Assembly: GCF_003010935.1 (NCBI RefSeq)
Contig: NZ_PGGN01000006.1
Coordinates: forward strand, 186,001 to 250,000
Length of the DNA: 64,000 nt
Reading direction: 5' to 3'
Origin: Phyllobacterium endophyticum
GTDB taxonomy: Bacteria; Pseudomonadota; Alphaproteobacteria; Rhizobiales; Rhizobiaceae
In this document: piece by piece, positions 8,843-19,300 of the stretch
Numbering within the stretch: the stretch's first letter is position 1
Layout: each line of letters starts with the position of its first letter
Notes under the pieces: generated by a model
Told to the model about the DNA's origin: nothing
The model's input: only the letters and a program-made list of their open reading frames with translations
The model's database searches: none
Translations under genes and position numbers: made by a program

Positions 8843-10327
8843 TTACCGTTCGCCCATTGCCTCGGACGAGATCTCGGCCAGCGGCGAGAACAGATACTCG
8901 AGAATACGGCGCTTGCCGGTCTTGACTTCCACGGTAACCGCCATCCCGGCCGATAGAGGCATGGCTTTGCCATCTACATCGATGGTGGTCTTGCCGGGCT
9001 TGATGGTGACGGGGAATACCAGGTTCTGAACACGTTGTGCATTGCCGGTGGGGATTGTGTTCTGGAGTTCCTTGGCGGCCTCTGCCTCCACTTGCTGGGC
9101 GTCGGGCTCAGCGATGGCGTCCGTAGCGACGCGCAGGACCTGGCCTTCGATCATACCGTAGCGGGTGAACGGGTACGCTTCGACTTTTATTATAGCATCC
9201 TGCCCTGCCTTGACGAACCCGATATCGTGGTTCGGCAGATAGGCCTCTATTTCGAGGGCTGCATCCTCCGGAACGATCCGCATGAGCTCGGTTCCAGCGG
9301 AAACCACCTGACCCACCGTGGTGATGGCCGACGCCTGCACCACTCCTGCGACCGGGCTTGCGATCGACATCGATTGCCTGCGCTTTTTCAGTTTTATCGT
9401 CTGTTGCGTCAATTCATCGACCTGCCGTTCGGCAGCCGACATTCTTTCGATATTGTCCGCTACGAATGTATGGATCACCTTCGCGGACTCGCTGACAGCC
9501 ACGTTCAATGCAGTGCGGGCGGTTTCGCGCTGCCCGTTCTGGCTTGCGAGTGTCGCCTGGGCTTCCTGCAGCTGCTGCAGCGCGTCGATGACCTGCGCCC
9601 TTGATCCGGCTTGCGAAGCGATGAGTTCCGAGCGCATCGAAACGCGCTCCGCCAGAGTTTTCGCCAAATTCCCTTGCGCAGTGATGGTTTCGTCCAGGCT
9701 GCGGATTTCTGCCCGGCGCTGGGCACTTTGTGCATCGAGATTATCGAGAGATGATGCGAGCTGCGAGATATCCGCATCGTAGTTGAGCTGTTCGCGCGTG
9801 GCGATATTGTCCGGCATGTCTGGCGGAAATACCAGCCGCAAGCCGGTGCCGTTGCGGCCAGCGCCCGTTATTGCCTGCTTGAGCCAGCCGGCAACCGTGT
9901 CCTGAACCGCCTTGCGCCGCAGAACTTCGGCGCGAGAGGCTTGAAGGTTGGTCTGACTGGCGTTTTCCTCTGCCCTTATTTCCGTATCGTCAAGCACGAC
10001 CAGCACGTCGCCGGCTTTGACCTTGGTTCCGTTTGTCACGGGTATCGCGATGGTTTTACCCATCTCGATCGACTGGATGACCTTGACGCGCCCTGCCGGC
10101 TGCACTTTTCCCTGTGCCGTTGCGACGATGTCGAATTTGCCGAACCAGGTCCAGGCAAGTGCGCCGACCGCCAGAACGCAGATGAACCAGATCATGGCGG
10201 TGCGAACCGGCGATGCGGGCGTTTCCAGTATCTCGAGCGCCGCAGGCAGGAATTCATTGTCCGCGGACAGGCGCTTCGGCGCACGGCGCGCCGGCGCCAT
10301 GGCCTGCGGCTTGGCTTGAACGTTCAT
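8843..10327 (-). CDS. Type I secretion membrane-fusion (HlyD-type) protein
   Basis: 494 residues from the ATG at 10327, which overlaps the upstream ATPase stop (ATGA) and follows GGAGG; an in-frame ATG at 10354 lies inside the ATPase gene. Order: short cytoplasmic tail rich in Ala/Arg, one membrane segment near residues 55-75, lipoyl-like half (SIEMGKTIAIPVTNGTKVKAGD), a long helical hairpin of about residues 130-320, the second lipoyl half (SIASPVAGVVQ) and a C-terminal barrel domain. It bridges the inner-membrane ABC protein to a TolC-like channel. No TolC gene is in the window. Confidence 0.93.
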   Translation of the reverse strand: MNVQAKPQAMAPARRAPKRLSADNEFLPAALEILETPASPVRTAMIWFICVLAVGALAWTWFGKFDIVATAQGKVQPAGRVKVIQSIEMGKTIAIPVTNGTKVKAGDVLVVLDDTEIRAEENASQTNLQASRAEVLRRKAVQDTVAGWLKQAITGAGRNGTGLRLVFPPDMPDNIATREQLNYDADISQLASSLDNLDAQSAQRRAEIRSLDETITAQGNLAKTLAERVSMRSELIASQAGSRAQVIDALQQLQEAQATLASQNGQRETARTALNVAVSESAKVIHTFVADNIERMSAAERQVDELTQQTIKLKKRRQSMSIASPVAGVVQASAITTVGQVVSAGTELMRIVPEDAALEIEAYLPNHDIGFVKAGQDAIIKVEAYPFTRYGMIEGQVLRVATDAIAEPDAQQVEAEAAKELQNTIPTGNAQRVQNLVFPVTIKPGKTTIDVDGKAMPLSAGMAVTVEVKTGKRRILEYLFSPLAEISSEAMGER

Positions 10328-12489
10328 TCCTTGCCTCCCGATTGCAGCTTCCACAGGTGCGCATAAAGCCCGCCTTCCCGCGTCAGCAAACTCTCATGCG
10401 TGCCTTCCTCGACGATGCGCCCGTCCCGCATGCCGACGATGCGGTTGCAATGACGGACGGAGGCCAGGCGATGGGCAATGATGATGACGGTGCGGCCACG
10501 CACGATATGTTGCATGTTGGCGAGCACGATGCGCTCGCTTTCATAGTCCAGCGCGCTCGTGGCTTCGTCCAGGATCAGGATTGGCGGATTGGTTGCAAGC
10601 GCACGGGCGATCGCCAGCCGCTGGCGTTGACCACCCGAAAGGTTCGCGCCGCGCTCTTCGATCAGCGTGTCATAGCCGCGCGGGAGCTTCGAGATGAACT
10701 CGTCCGCTCCCGAAAGCCGAGCCATTGCCATGGCACCTTCACGCGACATGGCAGGGTTTGCGAGCACGATATTGTCGTGCACCGTGCGATTGAACAGCAT
10801 GTTCTCCTGCAGAACGACGCCGATGTGCTTTCGCAGCCAGGCGGGATCGGTCTGCGCGATGTCCTGGCCGTCGATGAATATCTGGCCGTTATTGGGGATA
10901 TAGAAGCGCTGCACGAGCTTGGTCAGGGTCGATTTACCGGAACCGGAAGGCCCTACGATGCCGATTACCTCTCCAGGACGGATGGAAATGCCGATATCCC
11001 TCAAAACGTCCTGGCTATCGGGGTTGTAGCGGAACGTCACGGATTTGAAGACGATGGCGCCCTTCGGTGCCGGCAGGCTTATCGGCGTTGCCGGGCGTGG
11101 TTCCTGCGGAGCGTTGAGAATGTCGGCGAGCCGAGAGATCGAGACCTGAACCTGCTGGAAATCCTGCCACAGCTGTGACAGCCGCAAAATGGGCTGGGAA
11201 ACCTGGCCGGCAATCATATTGAAGGCAACGAGCGCGCCCACCGTCAGTTCTCCATTGATGACGGCTTGCGCACCGAACAATAACAGGGCGGCGCTGGTGA
11301 TCTTGCTGATATATTGAATGGCATTCTGGCCCTTCGCCGCGAGCATGGTCGCCGCGAAGGATGAGCGCACATAGGCCGCCAGCCGCTCCTCCCATTCGGC
11401 GGCCACGACCGGCTCGACAGCCGAGGCCTTCAGCGTCTGCACGCCAACCACGGTCTCGACCAGCAATTGCTGGCTGAATGCCCCGCGATCGAATTTCTCG
11501 TCGATACGCTCCTTGAGGAAAGGACGAATGAAGAACCCGATGGCGAGATAGAAGGGAATGGACGCGACGACAATCCAGGCAAGCTTGGTCGAATAGCAGA
11601 ACAGCACAAAGATGAAGACGAATGTAAAGACCAGATCCAGGCCGGAAAACAGTCCCTGGCCGGTGAGAAAGTTGCGGATCGTTTCGAGCTCACGTATCCG
11701 CGCGACAGTCTGGCCGGCTGCCCGCGTTTCGAAATAACTGAGCGGCAAATTGAGAAGATGCCGGAAGAGCCTGCGGCCAAGCTCGACATCGATGCGGTTG
11801 GTCGTGTGTGAAAGTGCGTAGGTTCGAAGATATTGCAGGACGACATCGAAGAGACCGATAGCCGCCAGACCGAAGACGAGTACGATCAGCGTCGAGTAGC
11901 TGCGATGCGCCAGCACCTTGTCGACGACGACCTGGAAGAACAGTGGGGTCACAAGAGCAAACAGCTGAACGAAGAGCGAGGCGACCAAGACATGTCCGAA
12001 CGCTTTGCGGTACCGCCAGATCGATGGCAGAAACCACCGGAAGCCGAAACTTTCGCGTGAGGCGCCAGCGCCGGCGAACCGCCGCTGAACCAGGATGAAT
12101 TCGCCGTTCGTCAGCGCCAGCAGTTCCGCGGCACCAATGATTTTTGAGGTGAAGCCGATCGGATTGATCAGTTTGAAGCCGTCTTCCGAAGACCCGACCA
12201 GCAGGGCAAAGCTTCCGTCGTCAAGACAGGCGACGGCGGGAACGGGCAAGGTCTTGAGCCGGTCTGTCCCGCGCACGCTTACCATACGCGACTTGAGGCC
12301 GATCGACAGCGCTGCCCTGACAATATCCGTTTGCCGTGCGTGGGCTCTCAGTGCCAGTTCACGCGCCAGCGTCTCGGGCTGTGTTGCGATACGATAGAAA
12401 CCCGCGATAGTTGAAAGCGCCATCAGCCCGGTGTCGGGTGCATAGTCTTCTGCGGTCGCGGGAGAGACATCAATGTCTGCATCATCCAT
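10324..12489 (-). CDS. Type I secretion ABC permease/ATPase with C39-like domain
   Basis: 721 residues. Residues 1-130 form a C39 peptidase-like domain. The position of the catalytic cysteine is replaced (GLMALSTIAGF instead of a Gly-x-Cys pattern), as in HlyB-type transporters that bind rather than cleave substrate. The membrane domain (about 160-440) and ATPase follow, with Walker A GPSGSGKST near 513, LSGGQRQR and ILILDEATSALD. It should export an unfolded protein with a C-terminal signal directly to outside. It is translationally coupled to the HlyD gene. No RTX-type substrate is in the window. Confidence 0.93.
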   Translation of the reverse strand: MDDADIDVSPATAEDYAPDTGLMALSTIAGFYRIATQPETLARELALRAHARQTDIVRAALSIGLKSRMVSVRGTDRLKTLPVPAVACLDDGSFALLVGSSEDGFKLINPIGFTSKIIGAAELLALTNGEFILVQRRFAGAGASRESFGFRWFLPSIWRYRKAFGHVLVASLFVQLFALVTPLFFQVVVDKVLAHRSYSTLIVLVFGLAAIGLFDVVLQYLRTYALSHTTNRIDVELGRRLFRHLLNLPLSYFETRAAGQTVARIRELETIRNFLTGQGLFSGLDLVFTFVFIFVLFCYSTKLAWIVVASIPFYLAIGFFIRPFLKERIDEKFDRGAFSQQLLVETVVGVQTLKASAVEPVVAAEWEERLAAYVRSSFAATMLAAKGQNAIQYISKITSAALLLFGAQAVINGELTVGALVAFNMIAGQVSQPILRLSQLWQDFQQVQVSISRLADILNAPQEPRPATPISLPAPKGAIVFKSVTFRYNPDSQDVLRDIGISIRPGEVIGIVGPSGSGKSTLTKLVQRFYIPNNGQIFIDGQDIAQTDPAWLRKHIGVVLQENMLFNRTVHDNIVLANPAMSREGAMAMARLSGADEFISKLPRGYDTLIEERGANLSGGQRQRLAIARALATNPPILILDEATSALDYESERIVLANMQHIVRGRTVIIIAHRLASVRHCNRIVGMRDGRIVEEGTHESLLTREGGLYAHLWKLQSGGKE

Positions 12490-12696
12490 GAAGGATCACC
12501 AATAATATTCTTTGAGTACAACGTGTCAGGCAATAAAAATTGTAATAGAGCAGCAAGATAGAGTGCCGGAAAACACCGGATTTCTGCCGATATCACTCTT
12601 GTTGCAACATGTCCATAGATGGAGAAAACCGGAAGTCGCGGCGCCAAAATCCCGTAATCTGACGCTCGCAACTCAGGATTGAACTACCGGCCAGAT
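12490..12696 (-). promoter_or_regulatory. Intergenic region ahead of the secretion pair
   Basis: 207 bases separate the barrel gene from the secretion ATPase, enough for a separate promoter. The stretch nearest the ATPase is AT-rich and contains TATTAT about 15 bases before the start, with a loosely matching TTGTAC upstream. The sites are weak; only the spacing argues that the secretion pair can be transcribed on its own. Confidence 0.3.
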
Positions 12697-15561
12697 TCAG
12701 AACTTGCCGACGACATTGAGGAAGACGCCCTGATCATCCAGCGTAAGATCGCGCAGGTCCTCCGAGAACTGACCGAAATTATAGCCGACGCCGACTTTGA
12801 AATTGTCGCCGACATGCCGGTAAAGAGCGAGCAAGGCACCATAGTCGGTGGTGCCGGCGTCCGGCATTGCCAGCACACGCCCTTCGACGAGAAAGTCCCA
12901 GCTCTTGACGAAAGTCAGGTCGGCGCGAAGGATCCCGAGGTGCGCCGAAGATTTTTCCCAGCCAGAGAAGACTTCCCGATCGTCGTCCTGACGCTGCCGG
13001 GTCTCACCGATGCGAAAGCCGTATTTGCCGCCGATCGTAAGCCATGGATAAAGGTCATAGTTGGCATCCGCCGAGAGGATATGGCTGCGCTGGGACGGAC
13101 CATATTCGTCGCCACTGATCGCGCTGACCTGATCCTCGCCCGGTGTATCACGTAGCCACGCATACTTGAACAATGCATTGAGCCGATCATTGGCGATAGG
13201 TCTGTAGGCGTAGCCGAAAGACGCTTCTGTATAATCGCCGTCGCGAAAGGAGGTTTTCCTGTCGGAGTCCGAGAAAACAGCCTCCACGCTGACAAGCAGC
13301 CGCCAGTCCTCCGAGGTTTTCCAGCTAAGGCCGCTTGCGACCAGATAGGTGTTGGCATCCCGACTGTCATCATCGCTGTTTTCGAAACGGGCCTCGCCGC
13401 GCAGACGCGCCGTGATCCTTTCTTCATCCTTGTAACCGATCGCCAGCGAAACGGCCCTCCGCTCGAAATCCGAGTTCTCCAAACCGTCATTTGGATTGAT
13501 CGTATCATCCTCGACGATCCCCGCCTCGAACCCTCCGTCGATGGTCCAGGCCTCGTCAGGCGTATAGACGACACCATAGGTTTGGGTGAGCGAATTTCTC
13601 GCACCGAACAAATCGTAATTGCGTTCCGCATAGGCCGATAGCGTATCGTTCAATTTGCGCTTTGCGCCAAGGACCAGAGTACCTCGATCGGTTCCTACCA
13701 GGTCATAGCTCCTGTCTAGGCCGAAGGAACGGTCCGGGTCCAGCCGGTATCCGAGATAGTAACTGTCATCGGCCGTCGGATGGTAGTCGATGCCCGCCAA
13801 TCCCCCGAAGCCCTGGTTTCCATAGGACACTTCGCCGCTAAGGCTGATCTTCTCCGTAAGCTCATAGACGGTGCCGGCACCGGCGCGGTCATTCCGGTTG
13901 ATATCGCCGGCACGTGATAGTGTAGCTTGGCCAAAAAGATAGTAAGTGTGGTCGTCGTCCGGTTGATATTCCAGCCGGGCGCCTGTGTCGAGGCGCGATC
14001 CATTGTACCCGGATTTGCGCGTCGCGCGAGCAATGGGTGATTGCAATGCGCTATAGGTCAAGCCAAAGGAGGCTTTCCAATACTCGTTCAGTTGCCAGCT
14101 GACCGCACCGGCACCCTTGCGTTTCGACCGGCGGCCAATCTCCCGATCGTCGATATCGCTTCGCCCGCTCCCTTCATGGTAATCGTCATAGTTGAGATCA
14201 AGATTGAGAGCTTTGCTCAGTTCTATGTTGGCAAAGGCTCCCCAAAGGCGCTCATCCACCGAAACCTGTTCCGAGATCGTCGAGAACCCTGCGTTTTTCT
14301 GCTCGTAGTAGCTTCCAACTATGCCACTGAAGCCGTCGGCGGCGATATCCTCTAGATCCACCTGAGCTTTGGCGCGCCAGGACGTTGCCGCGCGATTGCG
14401 CGTACCGGTCGTGCCGACGTCGCTTAGGGTCAACCCGCCATCGGTCGAACGCGATGTGCCGAATCCCGGCCCTTTGGAGCGGGCGACCTCCGCCTCGATG
14501 AAGGTCTGTTCAGAGTGTCTTATCTGGATGTCGGCTCCGTAGGCCTGCTGGTTGGCGAGACCGGTATTCTCGTTCATGCCGGTTGCACCAATGCGAAGCT
14601 TGTCGGCAAACCAGTGTTGAACCCTGCCGCCATAAACATAACCGTCTATGGTTCCCGCGGTCGGCGTAAACTCATACTGTGATATGAGATAGAGTTTATT
14701 TCCACCGAGCGCCCCCTCACGAACCGGAGCAGCAGTGCCGATAGAAGAAGACAGCGGCCGCTTCAGGATCAGCGTTCCTTGCAGATAGTCGAAGGAATAG
14801 TCTTCGCCATAGCGCAAGGTGCGTCGTTCCATGACTTGCCCGGTTACCTGATCGCGCACCTCCACGCTGACCGTTTCGGAGCCGATAGTAATATCCTGGC
14901 GCTTCATGAAATAGGCGGAGCCACCGGTGCCAAGAAACTCATCGCGCTGCGGCAGCGTAGCTGGTTCAGCAGCGTAAACCGTGGCTTCGGTTTGTCGCTC
15001 ACCGAACGTGGTCGTCTTTTCGGAGCGGTAAACTCCGCTGGCCCCATATAGTGCCCTGTCCGAGCGCATGAATTCATTGCCGGTAATCGACGCTTTGTAG
15101 TTGCCCCACATGACATGGCTGTCGCCGCGATCCAGCCGGACATAGAATTTGCCGTTGGTCGGCGCGTCATCGATCGCGGTCGAATCATCGCCATAAATGG
15201 GATAGAAATCATCGGGATCGATGCGCCGCAGCAGGTTGCGCGGGTCTTTTGCGTCGAGGCCGCGAAACATGTTGTCGAGATCGTCTTCGGCGCTGTCTCC
15301 TGCGGCAGTCAGCAGATATTTGCCTTTGATCTTGCCCTTCACATAAAAGGCCAGCCGTCCCTTGGCATAGACGTCATCATATTCCCCTGGACGTACAGTT
15401 TCTATATTGTCGTCTCCAAAGCGTTTGCCGACCGTAAGGTCCGCCAACCCGACATAGAACCATTCGTTTCTAGGTATCGTGATACGCCGGCTGAACGCCA
15501 GTCCGCCACTTTTTGAAATACCTGATACTGCCACGTCCACCTCGTGGTTGCCGGCCGGCAA
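12697..15561 (-). CDS. C-terminal part of the barrel protein
   Basis: 954 residues opened by a TTG that is probably not a real start, since the frame continues the upstream one. After a short domain (AFSRRITIPRNEWFYVGLADLTVG) come many short amphipathic, aromatic- and charge-alternating segments (YEQKNAGFSTISEQVSVD, YYLGYRLDPDRSFGLDRS, GVGYNFGQFSEDLRDLTL). It ends ...DDQGVFLNVVGKF, with a terminal phenylalanine, the usual outer-membrane beta-barrel insertion signal. No TonB box or plug is evident. I read it as a 20-plus-strand barrel. It probably belongs to the large barrel proteins found beside DUF11/DUF7507 proteins in alphaproteobacteria. Confidence 0.75.
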   Translation of the reverse strand: MPAGNHEVDVAVSGISKSGGLAFSRRITIPRNEWFYVGLADLTVGKRFGDDNIETVRPGEYDDVYAKGRLAFYVKGKIKGKYLLTAAGDSAEDDLDNMFRGLDAKDPRNLLRRIDPDDFYPIYGDDSTAIDDAPTNGKFYVRLDRGDSHVMWGNYKASITGNEFMRSDRALYGASGVYRSEKTTTFGERQTEATVYAAEPATLPQRDEFLGTGGSAYFMKRQDITIGSETVSVEVRDQVTGQVMERRTLRYGEDYSFDYLQGTLILKRPLSSSIGTAAPVREGALGGNKLYLISQYEFTPTAGTIDGYVYGGRVQHWFADKLRIGATGMNENTGLANQQAYGADIQIRHSEQTFIEAEVARSKGPGFGTSRSTDGGLTLSDVGTTGTRNRAATSWRAKAQVDLEDIAADGFSGIVGSYYEQKNAGFSTISEQVSVDERLWGAFANIELSKALNLDLNYDDYHEGSGRSDIDDREIGRRSKRKGAGAVSWQLNEYWKASFGLTYSALQSPIARATRKSGYNGSRLDTGARLEYQPDDDHTYYLFGQATLSRAGDINRNDRAGAGTVYELTEKISLSGEVSYGNQGFGGLAGIDYHPTADDSYYLGYRLDPDRSFGLDRSYDLVGTDRGTLVLGAKRKLNDTLSAYAERNYDLFGARNSLTQTYGVVYTPDEAWTIDGGFEAGIVEDDTINPNDGLENSDFERRAVSLAIGYKDEERITARLRGEARFENSDDDSRDANTYLVASGLSWKTSEDWRLLVSVEAVFSDSDRKTSFRDGDYTEASFGYAYRPIANDRLNALFKYAWLRDTPGEDQVSAISGDEYGPSQRSHILSADANYDLYPWLTIGGKYGFRIGETRQRQDDDREVFSGWEKSSAHLGILRADLTFVKSWDFLVEGRVLAMPDAGTTDYGALLALYRHVGDNFKVGVGYNFGQFSEDLRDLTLDDQGVFLNVVGKF

Positions 15562-16397
15562 GTACGTTGAACCACGAATGCATGTTCCCGATCGACGGGG
15601 ATCGTGTCGCCAAGCGCCTTGACCAAATAACCCTCCGGTACATGCCGCCCGAAGATGGTCACCGCGCCGCCGTGGACCGGAATATTGCGCAGGGCGGTGT
15701 TGTCTTCCCCCATTCCGGGTGCAGTGACCGCGCCTTCGTCTGCCCCCACCCGGCCGGTATTCGTCTCTTGCTGGGGTAATTCACTGCTCGTTCGCGCCAG
15801 AGTTCGCGGCAAGGTCTCGTCATACCTTCTATCGGCATCATAGACACGCAGAACATACTTGAACCGCTTCTCCTTCTCCTCCTTGGCCGGCATGGTCCAG
15901 GAAGCCTCGCCATTGACGGCAACGGGAACGATGACGACGGGCTTGCCCGCAACTTCCTCGGAATCCTCGAAGATTCGTATCTCGGCGTTTCTGATGAACG
16001 CCGGATAATTTGCCGTGGCGAGAAAATCGATGGTCTCGCCCGGAAGATACGCGCGGCGTACCGGTATCGTCGATATGTTCAGCATGGGGCTGACGTCGAG
16101 GCCATCGAATTTGACCTGGATGTCAACAGCAGCAAGGCCAACGTCCGTCTTGCGCCGCTGATTGCCGATCGCGGCTGCCGCCGCTTTCGTGGGTCCTTGC
16201 CGAAGCGTGCCACCTTTGGCGAGGGGCTCGCCGTCGACACTGATGGAGAACGGAATGGAGCTTCCGTCCCTTTCCTGCGCAACGGCTGGAAGACTGGCAA
16301 ACACCATCGAAACACACCCGGCGAGCATGCCGCGCGTGTTACCGGACGGTCGGCGGGACATGGCACGGCACATTGGACTGGCAAGATAATTGGTCAT
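15402..16397 (-). CDS. N-terminal part of the barrel protein
   Basis: 331 residues, of which about 280 are in the original frame. A signal peptide (MLAGCVSMVFASLPAVAQ, cleavage after AVA-Q near residue 40) is followed by an Ig-like region with VDIQVKFDGLDVSP and YLPGETIDFLATANYPAF. A second strand-rich domain holds HGGAVTIFGRHVPEGYLVKA. The last 50 or so residues after HAFVVQ are out of frame and resemble nothing. The periplasmic Ig-like domains could contact the repeat protein encoded upstream. Confidence 0.75.
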   Translation of the reverse strand: MTNYLASPMCRAMSRRPSGNTRGMLAGCVSMVFASLPAVAQERDGSSIPFSISVDGEPLAKGGTLRQGPTKAAAAAIGNQRRKTDVGLAAVDIQVKFDGLDVSPMLNISTIPVRRAYLPGETIDFLATANYPAFIRNAEIRIFEDSEEVAGKPVVIVPVAVNGEASWTMPAKEEKEKRFKYVLRVYDADRRYDETLPRTLARTSSELPQQETNTGRVGADEGAVTAPGMGEDNTALRNIPVHGGAVTIFGRHVPEGYLVKALGDTIPVDREHAFVVQRTCRPATTRWTWQYQVFQKVADWRSAGVSRYLETNGSMSGWRTLRSANALETTI

Positions 16398-19300
16398 TGA
16401 TCTGCCTCCGTGCGTGTCTCGATGTTCAGCTCATAAGTTCCTCCGGCCGCTTTCCAGCGTTTCCCTATATCCTCTCCGATCTCTGCGAGGCGTTCCTCCG
16501 CGAGCTTTCTGGCGACGGTGACAAGATAGAAAATGCGCAAGGTTGAAGGTTGCGCCTTCAGGACCTCGACCAGTCCGTCCAAGCTGTCGCTCCATTCCAT
16601 TTTCAGGACGGTCGTGCCGTCTTCGAAGGCTCCATCGGTCAGATCAAGCCGCACGACATGGCCGATCGAGGCACCGAAATTGAGCTTTGACATCTTGCCG
16701 GCCGTCAGGCGGATCACCCTCGGATTCTCCGTCGTCACGCTGTAGCCGGTGGGCAAGGTGCGTGGATCCAGCTTCATGATGAAGTTGGAGCCAATGCGCT
16801 TGTCCGGCAGATCGGCACAGGCAACATGGAAGCGGCCATGCTTGTCGGTCGTAACCAGCAGACCCTTGACGGTGGCGACCCGCACACCCGGAAGGCCCGG
16901 CTCGTCAGGATCGGCATAGCCATTATTGTTCACATCATCGAAGACCTTGCCGGCGATATCGCCGCAGTCGAAAACCGGATCGATGATGATTTCGATTGTG
17001 GCACCGGCTTCAGGCGCCAATTGGCCGCCGCCAGCTTCGTCTACACGTGCCCGGTTGGTGTGTTTTCCAGGTTCTGCCGTGCTCAAGGCAAGCATCTGCA
17101 GGCGGATTGTCAGGTCAGCCTTGGGGCCCAACCGCAGGTTATCGAAGCGGACATTTCGACCAAGAATGACAGGGATTGCCGCGACACCATTTACGGTTGC
17201 GGAGCCCTCCACATAGCGGAAGCCTGATGGCAGCACGTCGGTTACGCTGATCGCGCCGACATTACCGAGGTTGTTGTTGACCACCTTGATGGTGAAGGGA
17301 GCTTTTTCGCCTCGCCGGATTTGGCGCAAGCCGGCCTGTTTCGTGATGGAGACGTCTTTGCCATCGGCTGCCGGGAGATCGATGACGGACGAGCTCTCCG
17401 GTGAATGGAACAGAGTACTCGTCGCACCATCACCATTGTATCCTTGGGCAGTCGCCTTGTTCTTGACCCCTCCTTCGAGGGACGCCGCCGCGTCGATATC
17501 ATCCTGACCCAGCCTGTAAGTGGCTGTGAATGTCTGGTTCTTGCCCGGTTCTATCGAAGCCGACACGGGTTCGCGGCGCGACAATTTATTCTGTGCCGGA
17601 CGACCGTTGAAGACCGGACCCTCATCGACGACGGACACGTCGTGAATTGTTGCAGTACCCTTGTTGCCGACCACGAACCGATATGTGATCGTCTCATCGG
17701 CATTGGCATGCCCGTCACCGTTCTCATCGTTGAACCGCCCGGTTTTGACGAGGTCCAGTTCCGGATTCTCTTCCCCGATTTCCAAGAGGGCAGCGCTTTC
17801 GCCGCTATCAATCGGGGCAGCGCCACCCTCCCCGCCTCCGCTCGATACCTCATCTCCAGGTGCCCGCAACGGCATCGGAGCTCCGTTCAACTCGCCTGGA
17901 GTTCCGACGGACCTGGCGATCATCGGAACATCTTTACGGACAAACATGGCTGTCTTCGGCGGCGCTTTGGCGGGCACGCGCCCATGGGCCTTCGCCTTGT
18001 TGAGAACGCGCTTGGCGACAATGTCCGCCTGAGTAAGGATGTAAGTGGCGGTAAAAGTGGTCGTATCGGTCTGCCCGGGCGCCAAAACCGGTATGGGTCC
18101 GCCCTTGATGACAATGCCTGGCAAAATGTCGGTGATCGTAATGTTGACGAGCGTGACATTGCCCGAATTGCTGACCTTGAATGTGTAGGGAACGCTGGCA
18201 CCAGCCGTCCTGCCGCTCGGCTTGCCTATACTCTTGAGAAGATCGAGCTTCGCTGCGGCCACGATAGGCGTGGACACTTTTGGCGATATTGCTGTGATCG
18301 GGACGCCCGTTGGCGGGTTAGCCTTCACATTGGCCGTATTTTCAACCGAACCCGCGTCGATATCGCTCTGTTTGAGCGTGTAGACTGCCTGGTAGGCGGT
18401 CGTATTGACTTCGCCCGGCGCGAGGGACTTGATCGGCTGCCCCTTGAGAAGCACGCCCGGCAGGGCGTCGGTCACCGTGACGTCGCTCAACGTCACATTG
18501 CCGGTATTCGTAATAACAAAATCGTAGGCAATCGTAGCCCCCGGCGTATTGCCGGATGGCGCGCCCGCCCTCTTCAGGATCGTAAGTTCCGGACCGGCGG
18601 CTAGCGCCACCGGTACTGTGACTTCCGGACTCTTGATTGGTTCTTCACCGAAGATGATGAGGCCTTCTCCGGCAACAGGTCTGCGGCTATGAGTGCCCGT
18701 GGCCGTCGCCTTGTTGACCACCTTGCCTGCGTCAACATCCTTCTGCGTGAGGACGTAGGTGGCGCTGAATGATGTGCTATTCGCCTCGCCAGGGGCGAGG
18801 GCTGCGATCGGACCGCCCTTCAGCACAACTCCGGGAAGTGTATCCTGGACCGTGACATTCGAGAGTGTCACGTTGCCTTCGTTCCTCACGACGAATGTAT
18901 ATTTGATCGTATTCCCGGCTTGGACGACTGCGGGAGCGTCGGCCGTTTTCTCGACAGTCAGTTTCGATACTACGTCCGCGACTGTTGTCACCGGCGCCGA
19001 TTCTATCGGCATGAGCGGTGTCCCGTCGGGACCGTCGCCAGTCAGCGTCGCGACGTTCCTCACTGCTCCAGTGTCGAGATCGGCCTGCTTTACGATATGA
19101 TCTGCACTGCAGCTTGTTTCTGCCGCGGGCGCGAGCTGCTGGACCCTGCAGATTGGCAAGGTGGACAGCAACTTGTCACTGACCACGAGATTCCTCAGCG
19201 TCACATTGCCGATATTGGTGATTGTGAAAATATAGGTGATCTTGTCGCCGACTTTTGCAAACGAGGTACGGTCCGCCTTCTTGGCGATCGCCATCTCAGG

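Larger units (their letters stand above)
12697..16397 (-). pseudogene. Large outer-membrane barrel protein, frame broken by one base
   Basis: Two overlapping frames together encode one protein. The upstream frame (start 16397) ends at 15402 after going out of register; the downstream frame continues the same domain from about 15561 to 12697. The span is 3,701 bases; adding one base gives 1,234 codons exactly, so a single-base deletion near 15,560 explains it. In frame the junction would read through VVQ-(R)T-LPAGNHEVDV. The ATG overlaps the stop of the giant repeat gene (ATGA at 16394-16397), so the two are co-translated. Whether the break is biological or an assembly error cannot be decided here. 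Confidence 0.8.

Noticed and set aside
10213-11178. 321-residue plus-strand frame across the secretion genes
   Set aside because: Antisense to two well-supported genes with conserved motifs.
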